From NCBI GenBank assembly GCA_947652605.1, contig OX393579.1, positions 26,867,674-26,931,673 on the forward strand: a stretch of DNA of 64,000 bases. Reading direction: 5' to 3'. Of this stretch, positions 55,248-64,000 are shown piece by piece; position 1 is the stretch's first letter; the number at the start of each line of letters is the position of its first letter. The translations under genes and the position numbers were made by a program. The notes under the pieces are model-generated. The model saw only the letters and a program-made list of their open reading frames with translations. It ran no database searches and was not told the DNA's origin. The DNA comes from Elmis aenea. Taxonomy: Eukaryota; Arthropoda; Insecta; Coleoptera; Elmidae.

Positions 55248-56995
55248 CGTCGGTCCAATGCCAAAACCGCGAATGTGCAAAATTGCCGTTTTTCGCCTAT
55301 GTACACTAGCAACACCGTTGGTGTTGATTATTTTCACTGCCAAAAGCTCGAATGTGCTGGTAAAGTTATAACCCCACCACGACTTGATGATTGTTTCATG
55401 AATGTGCGGATTTCAGTTTTGTTTCCATGCCAAAACAACGAACGTACCATATTCGTGTTTTTGGCATTGCAACCTAATAAGATTTACAACTCCAAAATAG
55501 TGAATGTGCAACATTCGTTGTTTTAACTCGTCGAAATATCTGTATTATTTTTTTAACAATAACAGTTTTCCAATATACTCATTGTTATAACTCCGTACAA
55601 AAAACATCTGGACAAAAAGGATGCTGCTAGAAAGGCTCCTGACGAGGACCAGGCTATGGCAAAAGAAAATTCTAAAGTGTTATGTTTTAATTTTGATCTG
55701 CAGTCAGTACCTACTTACTACACCAAAGGGACCCGCGGGACAAATTTTTTACCTACGAAAGCTTGCAGTGTACAACCTCACAATTTATAATTTAGGAAAT
55801 CAGGATGTGAGGTGCTATCTTTGGGATGAGACACAGGGCAAAAGAGGGGCAAATGAGATTGCTTCTTGTGTATACGATTTTATTATGTCCCACACTGAAA
55901 TTGTTGTTTTTCGTATGATGTCTGACGGATGTGGTGGCCAACAAAAAAATTCTATATTCGCAGCTATGAGTGCCAAACTTCTTACGAATCATCCATCGTT
56001 AAAAACAATTGATCATCGGTTTTTTGAGACTGGACATACTGAAATGGAGTGCGACTCTATTCACTCCAAAATAGAAAAAAAAGCCAAGTATGTACCAATT
56101 TATACACCTGAGGGTTGGACACAAGTTGTTCGGGATGCACGTATAACACCGCGGCCTTTTATTGTTAAAAACATGATGTTTGATGATTTTTTCGACTTTA
56201 AAGCTTATTCAAAAGCTTTTTTTAATTTTAATAACCCTTCCTGGAGAAGAATTTGCTGTCTACGCTACGTCAGAGAGCATTCAACGAAAGTGTTTTTCAA
56301 GACAGATTATGCAGAGGAGTTTAATGACATAGACTGTTACAAAATCATAAAAGGCCGAGGACGTCCCAAACAAACTTGTTTAAATATAGCCTATGAAAAT
56401 TCACCACCTATTAGCGAGGCAAAGTGGAAGGATTTAGAGAAAATGTGCAAAGATTTAACAATTCTAAAAGCGTATCAAAATTTTTACCTATCTTAAAAAA
56501 AGAATTATAATGTAAGAGACAGTTTACCAGAACCGGATATTGAGGAAGACACTGATACCGACAATGAATAAGCATTTAGACGTTACCGTTTTAGTTATAG
56601 TTTTTTTTTTATGATATTACTGTTTTAATTAATAAGAATAATATATTTTTGTTTATTAGAAGGTTGTTTTAAAAGACAATTTTGTAGAAGGTAATGAAGA
56701 TGTGATTATTAAAACTATTTTTGTTTATAATTATTATATTTATTATTTTCGCGAAAAGACTTTTTCCCAAAAATTTGCAATGAAAAAACCACGAATGTGC
56801 GTTTTTTAAATTTTTAAACAAAATTTTTAAACTTTATTAGTGGCACAATTTAGGGATTTAGTAATAATTAAATTTTATATAGAAACTAGTTTTATAAAGT
56901 AAAAACTTAATTTTTGGTACAACTGCAAATACTTAAAACTCATTTTTCTAAAAACTGTAAATTTGCACATTCGTGGTTTTGGCAATGGACCGACG
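55248..56995 (+). mobile_element. Transposon with ATGT duplication and CGAATGTGC subterminal repeats
   Basis: ATGT at 55244-55247 and 56996-56999. Ends CGTCGGTCCAATGCCAAAAC and GTTTTGGCAATGGACCGACG pair over about 30 bp. CCAAAAC…CGAATGTGC or close variants recur near 55264, 55339, 55398, 55428 and 55497 at the left and 56790 and 56966 at the right. The element carries the C-terminal half of a DUF7869-like protein. Its N-terminal half seems lost by internal deletion. I cannot name the superfamily. Confidence 0.85.
55590..56571 (+). pseudogene. DUF7869-like transposon protein, C-terminal part, frameshifted and with a nonsense codon
   Basis: The frame opening near 55590 reads HLDKKDAARKAPDEDQAMAK then VLCFNFDLQSV. 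After a shift near 55710 it continues LTTPKGPAGQIFYLRKLAVY. An ATG-initiated 291-codon frame (55621-56496) therefore has about 30 wrong residues at its start. Motifs: CYLWDETQGKRGANEIAS, MMSDGCGGQQKNSIFAAMSA, IDHRFFETGHTEMECDSIHS and WKDLEKMCKDL. DGCGGQQKN and GHTxMECDxxHxKIE are shared by a large set of uncharacterised insect proteins (DUF7869-like), where the acidic residues suggest a nuclease fold. TAA at 56494-56496 is followed in frame by NVRDSLPEPDIEEDTDTDNE to 56571, which looks like the native acidic tail. Probably a transposase; this copy is inactive. Confidence 0.75.
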
Positions 56996-56999
56996 ATGT

Positions 57000-58555
57000 G
57001 TGTCTTTTGGGGTCATAGAAATTAAATCATCGCAAGAGTATCTAAACATCTGAAGAAAGCAGTATGACTAACATGGTATTGAGAGGACGATGTATAGTTA
57101 CCAGAGGCCACGTCAGTTGTAAAGAGCGGATGCTGCGTGCGTGTAACAATCTCAGCGCTAGTTCTTGCATTCGTTCATGTACGGTTTACAAACTAATTTA
57201 TAATTTGATCCAATAACTGCTGGAACAGTCGACTAACCGTACGATGATTGTCTGTGCTATAACGCCTTATCAATACTGCGCAACACTGATCGTTTATCGC
57301 ATCGTACGTAGTACCTCTGGAATAAACCTTAATAGAAGAGCGTTATTTGTTTTACTAAAAATTGAAGTTTAATTAAAAAACTTTGGACTTTCTATCTTAC
57401 TTGCTAAATATTCTTAGTCTGATAGCTTTCCTTTATTCGCCATTTTATTCTATAGCTTTTAGGTAATTGTTTCGATAAATACAACTAATATCATTAACAT
57501 TTACATAAAATCTCGTTTAGTTGTATTTGAAATGATCAATGAGCAGCAACCCGTGGGTAGATATGTATTTGTTAAATTAAATAATCGCAAGATTTGTCTT
57601 TGAAAATGCTAATGAAGTTATTTTTTTAATTGCGTTCTGTGAATATTGTAAAAACATCGAGAATTTCGAGTACTCTTCATTTATACACCAATTAAAATGT
57701 ATGAACTGAAATCCGACACAAACGTTTTTATTTTCATTTACTTTTTAGAACAAGTTGTTGGTACTTCATTAGTACAAGTTGAAATTATTATAAATGTTAC
57801 GGTGAAATAAATACACTGATTATATGCAGTTACATTATAAAATTATTTTTAAAATTATAACTGCGTTGTTAAAAAGTAATAGCACACTTTAAAATATTCA
57901 GGCATAAACTTGAATTTTAATTAATGCAAACAATTTGATTATGTCTAAATTAATTAGTATTGACTAAACCTGATAATGCTCTAACAGTATTCTTTTAAGA
58001 AATTGATTATATTAAGTAATCATTTTATGGAAAAACCAATTATTTCAGTATATAATCAGTTGATTAAAATTTAAAACTACTATAATTGTTTTTGTTTGTT
58101 TTATGCGAAACAAGAATTTGTTATTTAAAAAATATTTTTTTTAAATTTTAAATTTAAAATGAATAAGAAAAGTTTGCAAACGTTTTGGATTAGAATTTGA
58201 CTTAAGCCGCAGATATAATGTATAATTCTAACAAATTGATATAAGTACACGACCTTGATTTGTAATTGAATCAAAACAGTACAACAGTACAAGAATAATC
58301 ATTAAATCTTGAATATGGTAGATTAAATCAGACTTACTCAATGACGATAAAAAACGAAATAAAATTTTTTTAATTTAAAATATCTTAGTTTTTTTATTTT
58401 TTAATGAAAAGGGATGATAAGAAAAAAATTGTAATGTTATATTCTTAAAATTGTTTTTAAGAATTGTTATAAAGCCACATTTAGTTATTTAGACAAAGCT
58501 GATGTTTTATGTAATTCATAGTTGACTTTAAAACATCATAAATTTACTCCTTTTT
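57000..58555. other. Intron DNA with one unassigned G+C-richer patch
   Basis: 57060-57330 is less AT-rich than its surroundings and has short protein-like stretches on the - strand (HERMQELALRLLHARSIRSL) that I cannot assign. The rest is low complexity. Confidence 0.4.
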
Positions 58556-59315
58556 ACTTTCGCCATACGTAGTATGAAGAAAGTATTGTGATCGCAATAA
58601 TTTTCGAATTCCAGATTTCGACGGATATAGACGTTTTGAGGTCCCCTGAACCCGTTTTGACTATTTTCGCGATGACGTCCGTGTGTAGGCGTGTATGCGT
58701 ATGTGTGTGCGTGTAAAAATGTAATTTTTTTATAGTAGTTTCCGATAGAGCCTTTAAAAGTATTCTAGAAAGTGCGTGCCTATATTTAATTTTTCAAATA
58801 AAAACTAATATACAAAGAACCCTAAATTACATAAAAACAGTGATAGATTAAAAAAATCTGTTAATGTAGGATTGTAGTCTATGTTCACGTCTACAAAAAA
58901 CCCAAATAACTTTTTTTGATAAAATTTAAAATTACGAAATAATTTAATAAATTCAAAATTTTGAAAATTTTTCTCGAAAACGGCTCCAACAATTTTTTTC
59001 AAATTTTAGTATGTTAAAGAGTTTATTTTTCTTAGTAAAATGCCGTTTGTCTCAACTCTCTTGATTTCTGTGAAAAAAGTTATGATTTTTTAAATGTTAA
59101 AAATTTGTTTTAAGAACGCTGTGGTTGTTCATATTCATAAACATTCGCATGAAACTTCATTTTGACAGACGTCATTTACGTCATGTTGACAGACGTCATT
59201 GACAAAAATGAGGTTAGGTAGAGCGCCTAGAGCAGCACTTTAAACATTTTATACCCACTAATACACAAACATACATACGGACATAAATACAATATTTATG
59301 GCGAAAGTTATTTGG
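58556..59315. mobile_element. Possible TIR element with ACTTTCGCCATA ends
   Basis: ACTTTCGCCATACGTAG at 58556 faces TTTATGGCGAAAGTT at 59297-59311. Between them are a (GTGTGC)-like run at 58690-58715, a 65-codon - strand frame that is not supported, and two close copies of GACAGACGTCATT (59164, 59188). No sure target duplication. Confidence 0.45.
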
Positions 59316-59574
59316 TGGCCACACCAGTTTATTTCATTATAGAGGCAATTCGGAATGTAAGTATCGTGTCCCTCTTTGATTTTATTAGATTTGCTATACC
59401 TAAACCACTTTTTTACATAGTTTTCATTTCACCATTATTGAAACACTTACCATAACGGGGCACCAGCTTTTTGTGTTTATTATATTTCAACTCGCAGGAG
59501 CACGGGGACAGTTTTTTCAGACAGGCAAGGAAGGGAAGCGTTAATTTGTCTTATTCACAAAAAGTTGTTATTAA

Positions 59575-60268
59575 AAATAGGACCAATGAGGTAACAGAGA
59601 GAGAGAGTACCAGTGCGGTTTCTGGAAGACTAGGTCTGTAATGGATCAGATCTTTGTAGTGAAGCAGATCCTAGACCAAAGATTACTGCTCTAAATGCTT
59701 TTCATAGATTTTAAACAGACCTATGACACCATAAAAAGGAGTGAGGCTAGTAAAGATGACACTGAACGAAACAAACTACAAGATTCTGGTTAAACGGCAT
59801 ACATCTGACGAATTTTAAGTAAAACAAAAGGCTTAAGACAAGAACAAATGAATCAAAAAGAAGAAAACATCACAGGTCTGGGAAAGGAAGGTATTACGGA
59901 AGATAATTGGGGAAAAAAGGAAAGGAGGACAATGAGGAACAAGAACAAATGACTAAGTGGAGAAATTATATGGTCAACAAAATGTAATTAGTGTGATAAA
60001 GACGCAACAAATAAGATGGCTAAGTCAAATAACGAGATTTCCGGAGAAGAGATTAACAAAATAAGTACTGGAGGGAGGAGTAACAGGAAGAAGGACAAGG
60101 GGTAAAATCCGGACAAATTGGATAGATGCAGTTGAATAGGACTTTAAGTTACTAAAAATTAAATAGTGGAAAAAACAGACAATGAATAAAAAAGAATGGC
60201 GAAAAACATGTAACAAAGCCATGGGCCCGCTTGGCCTGAAGAGCTGATTAATTATTATTATTATTATA
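59575..60268 (+). pseudogene. LINE remnant with (ATT)n tail
   Basis: An early part reads EYQCGF, then DQIFVVKQIL and LLFIDFKQTYDTIKRSEA (about 59600-59750), reverse transcriptase motifs of the type GFRKGRSTTDQIF and FIDFKQAYDS. A later part reads IRWLSQITRFPEKRLTK, RTRGKIRTNWIDAVE and MNKKEWRKTCNKAMGPLGLK (60005-60235), the usual extreme C-terminus of such ORF2 proteins, followed by a TGA. The centre of the RT, including YxDD, is deleted (about 59760-60000). The tail is an ATT microsatellite (60250-60266), not poly(A), so this is a different family from the Jockey element at 35649. Confidence 0.75.
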
Positions 60269-60280
60269 AGAGGTTTCGCT

Positions 60281-60452
60281 TGTTGAATTTTTGCATCTGA
60301 AGAAGTTCCCGGCTGGCCAGCATTTTTTCAACGATAATGACGTCAAAGGACCAGTGCAGGAGTAGCTATCTTCACAGGCGGCCCTGGGCTACGATGAGGG
60401 TGTACACGTACAGAGCTGGCTGCTTGTTATGATAAATAGCTCCTAAACAGTA
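60281..60452 (+). pseudogene. Mariner transposase C-terminal scrap
   Basis: LHLKKFPAGQHFFNDNDVKG then PVQE, TAG and LSSQAALGYDEGV match the mariner C-terminus (HLKKFL.G..F.DD.EVK..V.EWLSSQAA.FYDEG), with TGG changed to TAG. It starts only about 15 bp after the LINE tail, so the LINE may have inserted in or beside this copy. Nothing else of the mariner is visible nearby. Confidence 0.75.
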
Positions 60453-63356
60453 CTTATGTTTTGAATATGCCTCGTTTATAGGTTTAATCTAATTGTAACT
60501 CCTATTCAAAAATATATTGGAAATAATAAAACTGTTCCTAGAAATTTTAAAATACATTTATTAAGAAAATTAAAGTGTTTAAACCGCCTCGTATTTTAAA
60601 ACACACAATTAAACCGTTTTTGACTTTATTTTCATGACCGTTGATTTATTTTTTGAATTTTTTCGATATTTTATTCGTTTATTTAAATTTCACTAATTCT
60701 AAAACAATTCAGCGTACAAGCTGTAACAGGTCTTTAATTATTCTTTCAACTCTAAAATTTAATTAAGTTTAAAACAATCAATAATTATACCAAAAAAAAT
60801 TAATTCTCAACTCATAAACTAATATGTTCTTGTCTATTTAAATATTATAGATGTACTTTCAAACGAATCTTTGTGTGCGTTTCATAAAGGCGTTGATGAA
60901 CCTACCCACATGCCGAAAAACCATTTTTGTTCTTTTCAATGATATATCGATATTCAAATACGCTAACCCGCCCTTGGGCAATGGTACCCCGGCTCTGGTT
61001 TTTATACTTCAGAGAAAATAAGATCATTCAATAAAAACAAAAAATTGGAAAACAATGTAGTCAAATATACAGAAAAAGTAACATAGAAGAGACAAGTATA
61101 AAATCGGTTTAAATAATTCGAGTATGTTGACTTACACTGAAATATTATAGTTAACTAAACTAATTAAAATTTGTTAACTTTTTATCCAAAATATTTTCTG
61201 CAGTACTGAACAATGACAAACAGTTATTTTTAAAAATATATTTGTAAATTAACGCGGCGTTACCAATCAATTTAAATCTTAATGATTTATTTATTACAAT
61301 AAAAATTTCAGCAAAATACTTTGTTACTTAACTTTATCTTTTCAGGAGTAAATTAAAACAAATGGTTGAATTTTTTTAAATGGTTTTGTTTACGCGAACA
61401 GATAATTGACCAAAAACGAGGAGGTTAATATTAACTTCTTAATAGTGCTGTTTGAAGGGCTGTTACTCGCCACATAAGTTCTGTTTATAAAAAAATTAAT
61501 TTCATTTCCAGGCATAAAAATTTTGCTTTAAGAATTATCAATGCATGTTAAAACAAATATTGCTCATGGAATTGATACTGGCCTTTACGACAAATTTTAG
61601 ATAAAACTAACATGTATTTAGTATTAGTAAAGTAGTTAGGTTATTTTCACAGTGTTTAAATTAATCATCGTCTTTTAAACAATACATGGTCTTTGCTACG
61701 AAATGCAGTAAGTCTCTGCAGAAAGGACGGTAGAAGAAAAGTCTTTCGAAACATAAGATGCAAAGCAGAGCCCAATTTAATTAAATCTGACTAAGAAACC
61801 TCGATATACTAAGAATCGTTACTTGCTGGCTTACTTTTTGATGAAGGAATTCTCATTTAAACATCTAAAAGTAATTTTAAAGTTAGTGTGTTAGAAATGT
61901 CGTAGACTAAAGTAATTATAGTTGTATATTATATTAAATAGTAACAGATGATAGCTGCAGTGACATCTAACAGTGGTAGCAACAGCGGATACAACGTCTT
62001 AGCAAAAAGTTTCTCTTGCAGTATTTCATGTTAATTAAACAGCATTTACAGGCACAGTCACATAAATGTAAAACTTGAGAGCACAGTAATTTTTCAGTTT
62101 AATTAACAAACGTAATAGCAACATTTAAAAAGCGAATAATTATGAAAAAGGTAAAATATATTGGTGCAAACGTAAACGAGAGACGAACGCGCGCTGGACC
62201 AATTATGTAGTTTATAAAAATCTTCTCTGCAACAGCAGATACAACAGCAATAATATTTTATTATGCGAGCTACAATTTATCATCTCCCTTTACTTTCTTT
62301 GAAAAAATTTAATTAGGAAAAGAAATTACGAGAGAACTTAATTAATATGCAAATAGCTACGGGTTTGATAATAACCTGTTGTACCCTTTTCAGCTAAAAC
62401 CGCTTAATTAAAAATAAAACATAAATTGTTTCTAAATGACTAAAAATTGCATTATACCGCAAACAAACACTCGGGTTTAGTATAACAGTTAATCCAAGAT
62501 TTAGTCTGTCGACTTTTATTTCACTCTCAAGTCAAACACAAACGTTTATCCCTTGGCATATATGAAACTCACGAAAGCTATTACAATACACAGTTTTTTT
62601 GTACAAACGTTTGCTGTTTTACGGAGATAGCTTTTATTCTCTTGAAATTTATTAAAAATATCTTAATATTTTAATGCGTACAGCAGTGGTTGCTTCTTTT
62701 GACGATTTTTTAGTAACAATTTAAACGTAATTAGAAAAATAATAAATACACAAAACATCGCGGAAACAACCATGTTATAGCAGCTAGATGATGAAAATTT
62801 TGTTTATTTGCTTTCATGACAAGGTAATTAAAAAAACAATTTTTCAGTGAGCAATAGGAAAAATATTTGTTGTGCATGAAATTCATTAATATTCCATAAT
62901 GTTATTTGCTACCAACAAGACTATGTTAACACACTACGTATGTTTCAAAAATATAATTTAAAGAAACATGAATTAATCACAATAATTTTATTTCTAGAAA
63001 ACTAATGAGACTAATTAATTTTTTTTGCGTTTTTTAGGAGTGACGTCTCCTAAAAAGTAACTCTAGGTCCTAGAAAGCGAGACCCCCATTTTACACTGTA
63101 TGCCTGGCTATAAACCAGAGTTGCGAACCGATCCGAAACTTGAACCGAATTCAAACCGAACCGGTATACAGGCGTAACCTAGGTTACGTTTAAAATGCGT
63201 TGCATCAAGTTGTATAGTGAATCGCTATTTCTCCGTTATCAATTCGTTGAGGAATATCCATTTTAGTTCAAATGTATGTGCCTTTTAAACGCGTTTTTCT
63301 GCACCAGCGTCGTATCGGTGGGGATAGCCAGTCGAATCATGCGTACAGGGTATATA
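60453..63356. other. Intron DNA, nothing recognised
   Basis: A long AT-rich stretch. 63040-63200 is slightly richer in G+C (CCGATCCGAAACTTG, GAACCGGTATACAGGCG) without an assignable feature. Confidence 0.45.
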
Positions 63357-63358
63357 TA

Positions 63359-63961
63359 CAGGGTGTTTTCGTGACTATGTTTTAACGTTTTCCGGTAGAT
63401 AGAGATCATTTGTATTTTTTGACAATAAACCAATAGTTGGAAATGGATCGCCTAAGAGTTACAGACCGAAAAAGCGGGAAAAATGCACTTTTTTATCTTA
63501 AATTTTGTTTTTAAATGGGAGAAACGAGAAAAACTAGTATTTCTAACAACAAATCCATGGGGGAAAAACAACAAATACCACAGAAGCTGCTCGAATTTGC
63601 GGCCCTCACATTCGATACAAGTAGTGCAACGACTCAAAAGGTTTATGGTTTATGTTGATTCTTTTAAAGACGTCTTGCATTGTCTGGATCTGTTCAGATG
63701 CAGCGGCAATTCTGGCCACCAGATCTTCCTCGTACTCTATTGGATTCTCGTAAATGTGCCTCTACAAGAAAAATCTAATGGCGTCAAATCTGGTGACCGA
63801 GCAGGCCATGCGATTGGACCTCCACGTTTTCGCTTCTTCGGCCTGTAACTCCAAGGAGATGCATTTCCGACCATTGCATTGGTTTATTAGCAAAAAATAT
63901 CACAATTGACCTCCTCTATCTAGCCTAAAACGTTGAAACATAGTCAAGGAAACACACGGTC
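63359..63961 (-). mobile_element. Deletion derivative of a DUF4817-type mariner, CAGGGTGTTTTCG ends
   Basis: TA then CAGGGTGTTTTCGTGACTAT at the left. AAACGTTGAAACATAGTCAA then GGAAACACAC near 63935-63961 is the worn right end. Subterminal blocks GGAAATGGATCGCCTAAGAG and CTCCAAGGAGATGCATTTCC also pair. A transposase C-terminus on the - strand lies between. A second CAGGGTATATA at 63345 lies 14 bp before the left end. Confidence 0.7.
63500..63825 (-). pseudogene. DUF4817-type mariner transposase C-terminus
   Basis: The - strand, reading downward, gives IAWPARSPDLTPLDF, then after a shift IEYEEDLVARIAAASEQIQT and MQDVFKR, then RCTTCIECEGRKFEQLL. The motifs PARSPDLTPLDFFLW, EEDLVARI and C…GRxFEHLL at the end are the C-terminal catalytic region and tail of these transposases. 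The first two catalytic aspartates are absent. Frames on the + strand here (for example 63483-63848) are shadows. Confidence 0.75.
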
Positions 63962-64000
63962 GTATCTACAATTTGTTTTATCATGTGGTCATATAACATG

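Larger units (their letters stand above)
45447..64000 (+). other. Probable dpr intron, at least 18.5 kb, open at the window end
   Basis: After the phase-1 donor no exon with a second Dpr Ig domain (WxCxVxH…, YxC) is seen in any + strand frame through 64000. All longer frames are transposon debris. I therefore infer a single large intron, normal for dpr genes in large insect genomes. An exon shorter than about 60 bp could have been missed. Confidence 0.65.

Noticed and set aside
57060..57330. Possible exon or transposase fragment (HERMQELALRLLHARSIRSL on the - strand)
   Set aside because: Short stretches broken by stops and no recognisable family; kept only as an unassigned patch.
63483..63848. 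121-codon + strand frame
   Set aside because: The opposite strand encodes the mariner C-terminal motifs WPARSPDLTPLDF and EEDLVARI; the + strand reading is a shadow.

Overview
The window is a piece of an AT-rich insect nuclear genome. Three things point to an insect: a split gene of the arthropod Dpr immunoglobulin family, a 75-bp stretch with TTAGG telomere-type periodicity, and a dense mix of mariner/Tc1, piggyBac, hAT, Harbinger, MULE and Jockey elements. A beetle or another holometabolous insect is plausible, but the order cannot be fixed from the sequence alone. There is no operon structure, and I found no tRNA, rRNA or CRISPR array.

The only host gene I can support is dpr-like, on the + strand. 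It has two coding exons (41442-41651 and 45236-45446) that together encode a signal-peptide-like N-terminus and the first Ig domain. They are joined by a phase-0 intron of 3.6 kb. The second exon ends in a phase-1 donor, and no following Ig exon is recognisable before 64000. The last 18.5 kb are therefore probably intron, and an unknown amount of the left side may be 5' regulatory or intronic DNA of the same gene.

Left part (1-34 kb): non-coding DNA packed with non-autonomous DNA transposons. Many are long palindromes with exact target duplications: TA (2372-4554, 9418-9663, 16703-18662, 20722-21010, 32145-32659), TTAA (25913-26303, 26739-27330), TTA (12-713, 8632-9341) and AATG (14069-14527). 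Decayed transposases include a DUF4817-type mariner/Tc1 (3122-4012), a HARBI1-like N-terminus cut by a MITE (6165-6356), a mariner N-terminus (18234-18521) and a scrambled mariner (about 23.49-24.63 kb). A foldback element built of about 296-bp units occurs twice (8212-9415 and 32942-33969).

Middle (34-46 kb): interstitial telomere-like repeats, a MULE transposase remnant, and a nearly complete but 5'-truncated Jockey-type LINE on the - strand (35649-39452). The LINE has a poly(A) tail, a perfect 12-bp target duplication and a TAATG ORF1/ORF2 junction. The dpr exons follow, with several MITEs in the intron between them, including a hAT with a perfect 8-bp duplication (43512-44180).

Right part (46-64 kb): probable dpr intron carrying nested hAT MITEs (46.8-48.0 kb), a hAT-like element with GCTCCG-rich ends (48799-49366), three mariner remnants (50.5, 60.3 and 63.5 kb), a LINE remnant with an (ATT)n tail (59.6-60.27 kb), and the least familiar item: a 1.75-kb transposon with ATGT duplications (55248-56995). 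That transposon has an array of CGAATGTGC-type subterminal repeats and carries the C-terminal half of a GGQ(N/K)KN-motif protein.

No new multi-gene system is evident. The interest lies in the architecture of the transposons and in how they nest. All family assignments come from reading motifs by eye; no database search was possible.
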